DNA of 64,000 bases from the NCBI GenBank assembly GCA_902784865.1, contig CACZWL010000004.1, positions 57,802 to 121,801 on the forward strand, given 5' to 3'. A program made the translations under genes and the position numbers. Under the pieces are notes generated by a model, which did not search any database, was not told the DNA's origin, and worked only from the letters and a program-made list of their open reading frames with translations. Shown here in pieces: positions 26,088 through 34,273 of this stretch (the first letter of the stretch is position 1; each line of letters starts with the position of its first letter). This stretch comes from an uncultured Bacteroidota bacterium (lineage in GTDB: Bacteria; Bacteroidota; Bacteroidia; Bacteroidales; P3).

Positions 26088-27146
26088 ATGGCACTTTCCC
26101 AAAAATTAGACTCCTGGTATACCGACTTCGGACGCACGCTCCCCTGGCGCGGCATCGACAACCCGTACCGCATCTGGCTGTCCGAGATTATCCTTCAGCA
26201 AACGCGCATCGAGCAAGGACGCGACTACTACCACCGCTTCGTCGAGGCCTTCCCCGATGTGCAAGCCTTGGCCGCGGCCTCAGAAGAACAGGTGCTTCGC
26301 CTGTGGCAGGGCCTCGGCTACTATTCGCGCGCGCGTAACATGCACGCAGCCGCGCAATATATTGTACGCGAGCTTGGCGGCACGTTCCCCTCCACCTACG
26401 AAGGCATCGCCCGCCTCAAGGGCGTCGGCCGCTACACCGCTGCCGCCGTCGCCTCCTTCGCTTTCCGCCTGCCCCACCCCGTCATCGACGGCAACGTCTA
26501 CCGCTTCATCAGCCGACTCTACGGCATTGCCACACCCATCGCTACCGACGCCGCCTACCGCGAATTCGAGGCTTTGCTGCTCAAGCACATCGACCGTCGG
26601 CGCCCCGACCGCTTCAACGCCGCACTCATGGACTTCGGCTCCCTGCAGTGCAAGCCCAAGCCAGACTGCACGGCATGCCCCTTCGCCGACGAATGCGTGG
26701 CGCTCGGCACGGGCAAGGTCGACCTGCTGCCGGTACGTATGCCAAAAGCCCAGGTCAAGCACCGCTTCTTCTACTATTTCCACATCTGTTGGAAGGAGGG
26801 CGACACCACCTGCACATTCATGCAGCGGAGGCAAGGCCACGACATCTGGCGCGGGCTCTTCGAGTTCCCGCTCCTCGAGACCGAGGGGGCCATACCCGAC
26901 GACGGCCTGCATGCCCGCGCCCTAGACTTCCTGAAGCAGTCGTTCGGCATCACCCATGCCGGACTTACCATCTCCGACGAGCACCGCCACCAACTGACCC
27001 ACCGCACCATTCACGCCCGGTTCATAGCCGCAGAACTGCCCGAAGAGCCCCCCTTCCACCCCTCGAATTCGCTCCGTATGACCTGCCAAGAAATAAAAAA
27101 TACCCCCTTGCCGAGATTGATTGACAGGTATTTGCATAGTTTGTGA
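26088..27146 (+). CDS. mutY: A/G-specific adenine DNA glycosylase
   Basis: 352 residues. It removes adenine mispaired with 8-oxoguanine. The catalytic Glu33 lies in SEIILQQT, the HhH in LKGVGRYTAAAV, and the catalytic Asp134 in VIDGNVYR. The [4Fe-4S] ligands are Cys188, Cys194, Cys197 and Cys203, a C-x5-C-x2-C-x5-C spacing rather than the usual C-x6-C-x2-C-x5-C. A C-terminal NUDIX-like 8-oxoG recognition domain covers about 230-345. It stands alone upstream of ssb. Confidence 0.95.
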   Translation: MALSQKLDSWYTDFGRTLPWRGIDNPYRIWLSEIILQQTRIEQGRDYYHRFVEAFPDVQALAAASEEQVLRLWQGLGYYSRARNMHAAAQYIVRELGGTFPSTYEGIARLKGVGRYTAAAVASFAFRLPHPVIDGNVYRFISRLYGIATPIATDAAYREFEALLLKHIDRRRPDRFNAALMDFGSLQCKPKPDCTACPFADECVALGTGKVDLLPVRMPKAQVKHRFFYYFHICWKEGDTTCTFMQRRQGHDIWRGLFEFPLLETEGAIPDDGLHARALDFLKQSFGITHAGLTISDEHRHQLTHRTIHARFIAAELPEEPPFHPSNSLRMTCQEIKNTPLPRLIDRYLHSL

Positions 27147-27229
27147 ATATCTTTATTCCGCAATGTCAAAAAAAAGTAGTACTTTCGCGCCCTAATTCAA
27201 CTCGAAACAATATAACGATTTAAGACAGT

Positions 27230-27661
27230 ATGATTGGAGTAAACAAAGTTATCCTTGTAGGAAACGTAGGAAAAAATCCAGATGTAGTAACCTTCCCTTC
27301 CGAGGGAGCCATGCCCGTCAAGAAAGCATCATTCCCCCTGGCGACCACCGAGAGCCGCCGGAACCGCGACAACGAACGCGTGGAAATCACCGAGTGGCAC
27401 AACGTCGTCTGCTGGCGCGGACTGGCCGATGTCGCCGAGCGCATCCTCCACAAAGGGGTGCAAGTCTATATTGAAGGCCGCCTCCAGAGCCGCTCGTGGG
27501 AGGACCGCGACGGCAACAAACGCCACATCACCGAAGTGGTGGCCGACAGCCTTCTCCTCCTCTCCAACCGCCAACGCAACGAGGACAACGCCTCTTCCAA
27601 CAACCCTCTGGTCGACATCCTCAACGCCGACACCGAGCCGCTGGGAGACCTGCCCTTCTAA
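27230..27661 (+). CDS. ssb: Single-stranded DNA-binding protein
   Basis: 143 residues. An OB fold at 1-105 (VNKVILVGNVGKNPDV, ITEWHNVVCWRGLAD, VYIEGRLQSRSWEDRDG) is followed by a short disordered linker and the acidic tip ending DLPF, the protein-interaction tail for replication and repair partners. The linker is much shorter than in E. coli SSB. A TACTTTCG box near 27179 may be its promoter. Confidence 0.96.
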   Translation: MIGVNKVILVGNVGKNPDVVTFPSEGAMPVKKASFPLATTESRRNRDNERVEITEWHNVVCWRGLADVAERILHKGVQVYIEGRLQSRSWEDRDGNKRHITEVVADSLLLLSNRQRNEDNASSNNPLVDILNADTEPLGDLPF

Positions 27662-27665
27662 ACAT

Positions 27666-27705
27666 TTTTCCGCGATTTTCCCATTGGTGGGAAAATCGCG
27701 GAAAA
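27666..27705. terminator. Bidirectional hairpin between ssb and pgi
   Basis: TTTTCCGCGATTTTCCCA (27666-27683) pairs perfectly with 27688-27705 around TTGG, an 18-bp stem starting five bases after the ssb stop. Its T/A ends suit termination in both directions. Confidence 0.8.
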
Positions 27706-27713
27706 TGTCCTAT

Positions 27714-27755
27714 CATTCACCTACCAGATACCTACCAGACACCTACCAGGTGCCC
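27714..27755 (+). repeat. Intergenic repeat family A, array only
   Basis: ATTC followed by ACCTACCAGAT, ACCTACCAGAC and ACCTACCAGGT in perfect 11-base register, then GCCC. The long left part seen at 15705 is missing; the ssb/pgi hairpin with its TTTTCCCA stem stands in its place. Confidence 0.85.
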
Positions 27756-27778
27756 AGGTATGCGGGTCTGTTCGGGCA

Positions 27779-29086
27779 TCAGAAACCAGGCTTGCCCAGC
27801 AGGCGGAACATGTTCTTCTTGTAGGCCTCCACCCCGGGCTGGTCGAAAGGATTCACCCCCAGCATGTAGCCGCTGACGCCGCAGGCAAACTCGAAGAAGT
27901 AGATCAGCTGGCCGAGAGTGTACTCGTCAATGCGATCCACCTCGATTTCCACAACAGGCACCCCGCCCGACACATGAGCCTCGATGGTGCCTTCCGCCGC
28001 ACAGTCATTGATCTCCGTAAGACTCTTGTTCACAAGGTAATTCATCCCATCCAGATTATCCTTGTCCTCCGGAACCGGCACCCGGCTCGATGGCTTGCAG
28101 ACGCGCACAAACGTCTCCATCATCAGGCGCTCGCCGTCCTGAACATACTGGCCCATCGAGTGCAGGTCGGTCGTGATGCTCAGGCTGTGAGGCAGCAGGC
28201 CCTTGTGCTCCTTGCCCTCGCTCTCGCCGTAGAGCTGCTTCCACCACTCTGCCATGTAGCGCAGGCTGGGCTGGCCGCTGACAAGAACCTCCACCTTCAC
28301 CCCCTTGCGATACAGCGCGTTGCGCACGGCGGCATACATCAGAGCCGGATTGTCCTCAAGACTGTCGCCCTCGATGCACACTTTACGCATGGCGCGGGCG
28401 CCCTCCAGCAAGCGGTCGACGTCGTAACCCGCCATGGCTATCGGCAGCAGGCCCACAGGCGTCAGCACCGAAAAACGGCCTCCCACATCGTCCGGAATCA
28501 CATAGGAAGGATAGCCCTCCTGCTCCGCAATACCGTGCAGCGCCCCGCGACGGGCATCCGTGATGGCCACGATACGCTGGCGCGCCTCCTCTTTGCCGTA
28601 CTTCTGCTCGAGGTGAGCCTTCACAATGCGGAACGCCACGGCAGGCTCCGTCGTCGTGCCCGACTTCGAGATGACCGCCACGCTGTAGTCCTCCTTGTCC
28701 AGAAGATCCAAAAGCTGACTGTAATAGTCTTCGCCCAGCGTATGGCCGGCATACACCACATACGGCGCCCCGTCGCGGCGCGCCCAGGCAAACTCCGACT
28801 GCAGGGCCTCGATGACCATACGGGCACCCAGATACGAGCCCCCGATACCGATCACCACAAACAGCCTGCTTTTCGCGCCGAGCCGCGCCACATCGGCCTT
28901 CAGCCTCGACAGCATCTGCCCGTCAATCTCCTCCGGCAGGTTCACCCAGCCCAGGAAATCGCTCCCCGCAGCGTCACCCTTCAACAGGTGATTCTTGGCC
29001 GCCTGAGCCTCTATTAGCAGCTGATTCACAGCGCTTTGCTCTACCTTATTGGCCACTTGGCCAATTTTCACTTTGATTTGCTCCAT
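27779..29086 (-). CDS. pgi: Glucose-6-phosphate isomerase
   Basis: 435 residues, the compact bacterial form. It interconverts glucose-6-phosphate and fructose-6-phosphate, feeding both glycolysis and nucleotide-sugar synthesis. VIGIGGSYLGARMVIEAL near 79-96 and VISKSGTTTEPAVAFR near 137-152 are the sugar-phosphate binding motifs, and DNLDGMNYLVNKSL near the C-terminus contains conserved active-site region residues. It ends 23 bases from a repeat copy and is convergent with ssb. Confidence 0.96.
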   Translation of the reverse strand: MEQIKVKIGQVANKVEQSAVNQLLIEAQAAKNHLLKGDAAGSDFLGWVNLPEEIDGQMLSRLKADVARLGAKSRLFVVIGIGGSYLGARMVIEALQSEFAWARRDGAPYVVYAGHTLGEDYYSQLLDLLDKEDYSVAVISKSGTTTEPAVAFRIVKAHLEQKYGKEEARQRIVAITDARRGALHGIAEQEGYPSYVIPDDVGGRFSVLTPVGLLPIAMAGYDVDRLLEGARAMRKVCIEGDSLEDNPALMYAAVRNALYRKGVKVEVLVSGQPSLRYMAEWWKQLYGESEGKEHKGLLPHSLSITTDLHSMGQYVQDGERLMMETFVRVCKPSSRVPVPEDKDNLDGMNYLVNKSLTEINDCAAEGTIEAHVSGGVPVVEIEVDRIDEYTLGQLIYFFEFACGVSGYMLGVNPFDQPGVEAYKKNMFRLLGKPGF

Positions 29087-29232
29087 TTTTTTGGCTTTTT
29101 ATTATGTAATTCACTCATGTTTACACCTCTATAGAAGAGGCAAAATATTTTTTTTGGTTTTGTAACTGCATTATTTTCTTCACATTAACGAATACATAAA
29201 AAAAATATTTTCCACATATGAAAAAATATATG

Positions 29233-29240
29233 TATCTTTG
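29233..29240 (+). promoter_or_regulatory. Promoter of the OmpA-family gene at 29310
   Basis: TATCTTTG at 29233-29240 in an A/T-rich setting with TTTTCCAC about 22 bases upstream. It gives a leader of roughly 65 bases. It also shows that the longer open frame, whose first codon lies in this box, is not the translated start. Confidence 0.75.
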
Positions 29241-29309
29241 CACATTATTAGCGCCTTACAAAAATACAAGGACATAAAAAGAAATAATAACCTATTAAAA
29301 ACATCAAAT

Positions 29310-30596
29310 ATGCTGAAAAAATTAATCAAGATGGGCGTTGTGATGTCTCTTATGCTGACATCCATGAACGCCTTTGCACAGACCGGCAAGACCGATTATC
29401 CTCGCTACGGCTTCTGGAGCAATTGGTCAATTGGTGGCGCCTTCGACCTCAACTGGGAAATCCGTCAAGGTCCCATGGGCTTCACCGAGAACACATGGCG
29501 CACCACCACCAACATGGGTATGGACCTCTTCCTCCAGCAGCGCCTGAACCACGCCTTCGACTGGCGCCTCCGCTTCGGTGGCCCCACTTGGGGACGTCCC
29601 CGCACCGAGAACGCCGGTGTGACAGGTAAAGACATGGATCGTCACTGGACTATCACTGCCGACCTGCTCTTCTCCCTCAACAACGCCATTCTGGGCTACA
29701 ACCCCGACCGTCGCTTCAGCGTCTACCTGCTTGGCGGCGCCGGTGTCAAGTTCAGCGGCAACCCCTTCACCAGAGATGATGAGGAGCGCTACAACACCAA
29801 CTACACCGAAGGCCGCGCCAGCGTCATGATCGACGCCGGTCTGGGTGCCAGCTACCGCTTCGGCGAGGCTCACCACCTCTTCCTGGAGTACACCATGGAC
29901 TTCACCGATGTGCCCGACCTGCTTAAAGGCGACATCAACACCTACGAGCGTTGGCACAACGTCAACAACATCATCCGCCTCGGTTACTTCTACTGCTTTG
30001 GCCCCACCGCTACCGACAGAGCCATCGCTGCCCAGAAGGCCATGCTGACCCAGGAGAACTTCAGCGCCCTCAACTCGCAGGTCAACAACCTCGAGCGTCA
30101 GGTCGCCGGTTCCCGCAACAACGAGAAACGCCTTGAGAACCGCATCGCCGAACTCGAGGACCAGCTCGCCCAGGCCCTCGCCAATGGCGGCCAGGGTGGC
30201 AACAGCGCCGCTGCCGACAGCCTCCAGGCCGTTATCGACCAGATCAAGGCTGACCAGCTCACCTTCTACGCCATGCCCTTCTCCGTCCTCTATGGTGTCG
30301 ACGAGTGGAATGTCTCCGAAGACGAAGAGGCTAAGGTCAAGGCCGTCGCCCGCGTCCTCAAGGACAACCCCGATGTCAAGGTCCTCGTGGTTGGCTTCGC
30401 CGACTACACTGGCAGCGACAACTACAACATGAAGCTCTCCGAGAGACGTGCCAACGAGGTCAAGCGCCTCCTCACCAAGCGCTACGGCATTGCCGAGGAT
30501 CGCATCCAGACCGAGTACAAGGGCAAGAGCGTCGCTTTCGGCGACATCCAGTACGCCCTCAACCGCCGCGTCAGTTTCTACCGCGTCATCGAATAG
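29310..30596 (+). CDS. OmpA-family outer-membrane protein
   Basis: 428 residues starting MLKKLIKMG, with a signal peptide ending in NAFAQ. An N-terminal barrel (about 30-235) precedes a coiled-coil (LNSQVNNLERQVAGS to LEDQLAQAL). The OmpA domain starts near FYAMPFSVLYGVDEW and continues through VLVVGFADYTGSDNYNMKLSERRANEV, with the peptidoglycan-contacting Asp and Arg positions present. Very even codon use suggests high expression. It probably tethers the outer membrane to peptidoglycan and is monocistronic, between its own promoter and terminator. Confidence 0.93.
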   Translation: MLKKLIKMGVVMSLMLTSMNAFAQTGKTDYPRYGFWSNWSIGGAFDLNWEIRQGPMGFTENTWRTTTNMGMDLFLQQRLNHAFDWRLRFGGPTWGRPRTENAGVTGKDMDRHWTITADLLFSLNNAILGYNPDRRFSVYLLGGAGVKFSGNPFTRDDEERYNTNYTEGRASVMIDAGLGASYRFGEAHHLFLEYTMDFTDVPDLLKGDINTYERWHNVNNIIRLGYFYCFGPTATDRAIAAQKAMLTQENFSALNSQVNNLERQVAGSRNNEKRLENRIAELEDQLAQALANGGQGGNSAAADSLQAVIDQIKADQLTFYAMPFSVLYGVDEWNVSEDEEAKVKAVARVLKDNPDVKVLVVGFADYTGSDNYNMKLSERRANEVKRLLTKRYGIAEDRIQTEYKGKSVAFGDIQYALNRRVSFYRVIE

Positions 30597-30619
30597 TCAT
30601 CCAGACTTTCAGATACGAA

Positions 30620-30654
30620 GAACGGAGTCCCCTTTCGGAGACTCCGTTCTCTTT
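30620..30654. terminator. Bidirectional terminator between two OmpA-family genes
   Basis: GAACGGAGTC (30620-30629) pairs with GACTCCGTTC (30640-30649), with a T-rich tract after it and A/G residues before. It serves the convergent OmpA genes. Confidence 0.8.
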
Positions 30655-30678
30655 TCCTCTGTGCCGTGTCGCATCCCT

Positions 30679-31818
30679 TTATCGGGTAAGTATTCTGTAC
30701 TCCACGCGACGGTTGCGGCGGCGCCCCTCGGCAGTCTCATTGCTGTCGACAGGCTGGCTCTCGCCAAAGCCCGTCCACTCGATTCGGCGACGCTCAACAC
30801 CTCGCTTCACCAAGTAGTCGGCCACCGCCTTGGCCCTGGCCTCCGACAGCTTCTGGTTGTACTCTTGGGTCCCCTGGCTGTCAGTGTGTCCGCGGAGTTC
30901 TATCGTCATCGCGGGATTTGCCTCCAGCAGCGCCTTGAGGCGCATCAACTCTTTGTACGACTGCTGCAGCACCTCGCTCTCGCCTGTGGCAAAGAAGAGG
31001 TTCTCCATCAGCACAACCTCGCCTTCCTGCGGCATCGGCCCTGCCTGTCGGACTGGCCTCTCCACCGTATCCATACAATAGAGGCGCACGTCATCTATAT
31101 AATAGTAGGCCCCTGACAGCGGGGTGCCGCTGTCGTCCAGCGCCACGACTCCCGACTTGTTGAATGGCAGAAAGTTGCCTATCGTCAAGAACCGCTCGCC
31201 GCCTTTGGCCACAAACTCGCCGCTCACCTCCACCCACTCTTTCTTGTTGTCCAACAGCGTGTTGCGCGGGTTCTGCACTTGTGGGTCATAGTATGCAGCT
31301 ATATACTGGGCCGTACCGGTTCCATAGTCCGTGCCCTCCTTCTCCATCAAGATACCCCATGTGGAGTCCTCCACGCGCGACGCGGTTAGCAGCGCACCGA
31401 TAGAGGCAATCGCTTGAGGCGATTTGTCGGCCAGGCTCACCCAGAAACTCACACTGTAGCGCTTGCCAGGTTGCAGTGGCTCTTTAAGTTCTGTCTGTAG
31501 ATATTCTCTGTAACTCTCTTGCGAACAATAGATTCCGCAGTATGCAACGCCATTGTGCGCTGCCTGCAACCCCATTTTGTTGCGGGGCACCTGGCAGTCA
31601 CGGCCGCCGCAGGCATTGAAATAGTCGCTGCTGCCACGGGTGGGTTGCCACCACGCATCGACCTCCCTCATCACACCCAACGCATCTACCTTGACCGGGC
31701 AATCCCTATATTCTTCAAACGATGGGTTATACACCATGTTATCAGCCATTTGGCACCTGACAACGCCCCATTGGAACATTATCAGCAGGCTTGCCACAGA
31801 TATCCATCGCTTCTTCAT
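30679..31818 (-). CDS. OmpA-domain outer-membrane protein with N-terminal carbohydrate-binding-like region
   Basis: 379 residues from MKKRWISVA. The signal peptide ends near VVRCQ. Residues about 25-240 read like a jelly-roll module seen in Bacteroidetes secreted proteins (NMVYNPSFEEYRDCP, ALDDSG, YYIDDVRLYC), with several Cys. The C-terminal OmpA domain is canonical: FFATGESEVLQQS, IELRGHTDSQGTQEYNQKLSEARAKAV, GFGESQPV, NRRVEYRI. Its start overlaps the stop of the GT4 gene by ATGA, so it is the last gene of a purN-GT4-OmpA operon. Confidence 0.9.
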   Translation of the reverse strand: MKKRWISVASLLIMFQWGVVRCQMADNMVYNPSFEEYRDCPVKVDALGVMREVDAWWQPTRGSSDYFNACGGRDCQVPRNKMGLQAAHNGVAYCGIYCSQESYREYLQTELKEPLQPGKRYSVSFWVSLADKSPQAIASIGALLTASRVEDSTWGILMEKEGTDYGTGTAQYIAAYYDPQVQNPRNTLLDNKKEWVEVSGEFVAKGGERFLTIGNFLPFNKSGVVALDDSGTPLSGAYYYIDDVRLYCMDTVERPVRQAGPMPQEGEVVLMENLFFATGESEVLQQSYKELMRLKALLEANPAMTIELRGHTDSQGTQEYNQKLSEARAKAVADYLVKRGVERRRIEWTGFGESQPVDSNETAEGRRRNRRVEYRILTR

Positions 31819-32942
31819 ACGCCCTGTACGGTTTTCATAACACTGTCCCACAGCAGGTTGGCAGTCCTGTCCCAGCTGAATTTCTCGCGCTGCTTCCGAC
31901 CTCTCTCTATCATCTCTTCCCGCAACGAACCGTCGCGCAACCTACTGATAGCATGACAAATATCGTCCGGACTGGATGGGTCGACATATAGGGCGGCATC
32001 CCCACCCACCTCTGGCATCGAGGTGGTGTTGGACGCCACAACAGCGGTTTCGGCATACATCGCTTCCAGAATCGGTATGCCAAACCCCTCGAAATAAGAC
32101 GGATACACCAGCATCTCTGATGCCGACAGCAACGCCGACAGCTCTGCAGTAGCCGTGTGGCCGCAGAACACCACGTCCTGCTTGTAGGTCATCCCGTCGT
32201 ACGCCTCGGCCAGCTCGTCCTGCCACCACACGCGCGAACCCACCACGACCAACTTCCAGTCAACTGATTCCTTGATCTTTAACATATCGAAAGCCAGCAG
32301 CAGGTTGGCCAGATTCTTTCTTTTGAGTATGGTGCTGATGAATATGACATACGGCTTCCCGTCCGTAAAGCGCTGGCGCACCGCCGCCTTTTCCGCCTCG
32401 CTGTGAGGGCGATAGTGGTTGTGCGCACCATCGTACACCACATCAATCCGGTCAGGGGCGACCTTGTACGTCTGCGCAATGTCCGTCTTGGAATATTCCG
32501 ACACGGTGGCGATGCGCGTCGCGGCACGCGCAAAACGCGGGAAATAGTACTTCATATACCGCTGATGCGACCGCTTGAGATTGCCGTCGGCATGCTCGAA
32601 ATTCAGGTCGTGAATGACCGTCAGCGTCGGCACCTTGGGCTGCACCGGCATCATGCCATCGGTCGAGAGATATACATCTATCTTATTCCGTTTCAATGCA
32701 TAAGGTGTTGCCCACTCGAAAAAGAGGTACCACAGCACCGGGTGGCGCGCCTGTGGGCACAGCACCACGGGCTTGACATTCTCGACAAACAGGAACTCCT
32801 CCGAGGGTTTGCGGTCGAAGAAGAAATAGAATTCGTGCTCGGGATGGGCCAGCACCATGCGGCGGAGCGTCTCGCAGGTGAACCACCCGATACCATCCAT
32901 CTTGTTGGATATCAACAGTCTGGTATTAACCGCTATGCGCAT
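31815..32942 (-). CDS. Family 4 glycosyltransferase
   Basis: 375 residues. IAVNTRLLISNKMDGIGWFTCETLRRM at the N-terminus has the glycine-containing loop of GT4 mannosyltransferase-like enzymes. TVIHDLNFEH and IATVSEYSKTDI follow in the N-domain. The C-domain has FISTILKRKNLANLLLAF and the donor site SYFEGFGIPILEAMYAETAVVASNTTSMPEV near 295-325, with an intact E-x7-E. It directly abuts purN (stop of purN, then ATG) and overlaps the OmpA gene. Confidence 0.93.
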   Translation of the reverse strand: MRIAVNTRLLISNKMDGIGWFTCETLRRMVLAHPEHEFYFFFDRKPSEEFLFVENVKPVVLCPQARHPVLWYLFFEWATPYALKRNKIDVYLSTDGMMPVQPKVPTLTVIHDLNFEHADGNLKRSHQRYMKYYFPRFARAATRIATVSEYSKTDIAQTYKVAPDRIDVVYDGAHNHYRPHSEAEKAAVRQRFTDGKPYVIFISTILKRKNLANLLLAFDMLKIKESVDWKLVVVGSRVWWQDELAEAYDGMTYKQDVVFCGHTATAELSALLSASEMLVYPSYFEGFGIPILEAMYAETAVVASNTTSMPEVGGDAALYVDPSSPDDICHAISRLRDGSLREEMIERGRKQREKFSWDRTANLLWDSVMKTVQGV

Positions 32943-33515
32943 CTACTTGCTGGCCTTGATTGTTTCGTCAATCACGCGGGGGAAGTGCTCCTTCTCCAGC
33001 AGGTGTATCTTTGCGGCAAGCGAGTCGGGCGTCTCGTCGGGAGAGACCGCGCAACGTGCCTGAAACAGGGTCGTGCCGCGGTCGTACTGACTGTCAATCA
33101 GATGTATAGTGATACCACTCTCCTTCTCATGGTTGGCCACGACGGCCTCATGCACATGGTGCCCGTACATGCCCTTGCCGCCATAGGCCGGCAGCAACGC
33201 CGGATGGATATTAATGATACGCGCGGGATAGGCACGGAGCATCTCTTCGGGCACGAGCCAGAGGAACCCGGCCAGGATCACCCAGTCGACATTCCGCTCC
33301 TTCATGTAGTCGAGCACCACCCCGGTCTCGTAAAAATCCTTCCGGCCGAAATAACGCGCCTCCACCCCCAGGCGACGGGCCCGCTCGGCGATGAATGCGT
33401 CGCGTACATTATATATTATGCAGGCGACCTCGACGTCGTTCCTTCCGGCGAAATACTCGGTGATTTGCTGGGCGTTAGTGCCGTTGCCCGAGCCAAGTAT
33501 GGCTAGTCTTGTCAT
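32943..33515 (-). CDS. purN: Phosphoribosylglycinamide formyltransferase
   Basis: 190 residues from MTRLAILGSGNGTNAQ, which matches the usual PurN N-terminus. In-frame TTG (33536) and ATG (33527) lie earlier but too close to the -7 box. It transfers formyl from 10-formyl-THF to GAR in purine synthesis. The active site NIHPALLPAYGGKGMYG provides Asn and His, and IHLIDSQYDRGTTLFQ the catalytic Asp. It is first in an operon with a GT4 and an OmpA protein, which are not obviously related in function. Confidence 0.95.
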   Translation of the reverse strand: MTRLAILGSGNGTNAQQITEYFAGRNDVEVACIIYNVRDAFIAERARRLGVEARYFGRKDFYETGVVLDYMKERNVDWVILAGFLWLVPEEMLRAYPARIINIHPALLPAYGGKGMYGHHVHEAVVANHEKESGITIHLIDSQYDRGTTLFQARCAVSPDETPDSLAAKIHLLEKEHFPRVIDETIKASK

Positions 33516-33540
33516 ATCTGATTGCATATATTTCAAAGTG

Positions 33541-33548
33541 CAAAGATA
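33541..33548 (-). promoter_or_regulatory. Promoter of the purN operon
   Basis: TATCTTTG on the minus strand at 33548-33541, with TTTGCC about 22 bases upstream. Transcription would start near 33535, about 20 bases before the chosen purN ATG, which is why the two earlier start codons are disfavoured. A second TATCTTTG on the same strand at 33767-33760 could be an alternative distal promoter. Confidence 0.7.
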
Positions 33549-33610
33549 AGAATAATTCCTGAAACAGCGGCAAATTATTCATATAAAAAATATTACCTCT
33601 CATTTTACCC

Positions 33611-33662
33611 CTCCCCTACCACCTACCTACCATAGACGAAGAAGGGAAGAAGAGGATACCTC
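33611..33662 (-). repeat. Intergenic repeat module B with two 11-bp units, reverse copy
   Basis: Read on the minus strand it is ATCCTCTTCTTCCCTTCTTC, GTC, TAT, then GGTAGGTAGGT and GGTAGGGG, two units 11 bases apart. The same order as at 11011 shows that the pyrimidine word and the direct repeats travel as one element. Confidence 0.7.
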
Positions 33663-33944
33663 TAACACGCATCAAATCAACACGTTGCAAACACCCCAAA
33701 ATGCCCCCAAACCAGAAAAGTTTCATATTTTATGCATAGTAGTGATTATCAGTATATTACAAAGATATACACTCTTTGACGGAGAAAAAATAGCCAAGAA
33801 ACCCTCATTTAGCAGCCCGACACCTCCGAAATTACGCTTTTCAAAGCCTTCAAAAACTTGAAAAAATAATTTTTTTTATTTCACTACAGCGCTTTATCTC
33901 AACATTTTAGATATTTTAACATAAAATTGAAATGTTAAAAAATG

Positions 33945-33974
33945 TTTACATGTCGGAAATATTTCGTTTCTTTG
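33945..33974 (+). promoter_or_regulatory. Promoter of acpP-fabF
   Basis: TTTCTTTG at 33967-33974 with GTTTACA near 33944-33950 upstream, about 17-19 bases apart. It gives a leader of about 28 bases before the acpP ATG. Confidence 0.6.
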
Positions 33975-34006
33975 CAGCCAGTTTTAACATTTAAAATCTT
34001 AAGAAA

Positions 34007-34243
34007 ATGTCAGAAATTGCAACTAGAGTAACCAGCATCATCACCGACAAACTCGGTGTGGAAGAAAGCCAGGTGGTCCCCGAAGCCAGCTTCACCAACG
34101 ACCTCGGCGCCGACTCCCTCGACACCGTTGAGCTGATTATGGAGCTTGAGAAAGAATTCGATCTCTCCATTCCCGACGAGGAAGCCGAAAAGATTGTCAC
34201 CGTTGGCGACGCCATCGCTTTCATCGAGAACGCAAAGAAGTAA
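34007..34243 (+). CDS. acpP: Acyl carrier protein
   Basis: 78 residues, acidic. The phosphopantetheine attachment site is Ser37 in [12 protein letters not shown]. It carries growing acyl chains for fatty-acid synthesis. It is 30 bases upstream of fabF, the standard pairing. Confidence 0.97.
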   Translation: MSEIATRVTSIITDKLGVEESQVVPEASFTNDLGADSLDTVELIMELEKEFDLSIPDEEAEKIVTVGDAIAFIENAKK

Positions 34244-34273
34244 CTTCTAAACAGTAATCGCTCTTTCCGCTTT

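Larger units (their letters stand above)
33549..34006. other. 458-base intergenic region between divergent purN and acpP units
   Basis: It holds the purN and acpP promoters at its ends, a reverse copy of repeat module B (33611-33662), a possible second minus-strand -7 box (33760-33767), and an A/T-rich tract with TTTTCAA/TTGAAAA inverted words near 33840-33865. No open frame with protein-like composition is present. Confidence 0.6.
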
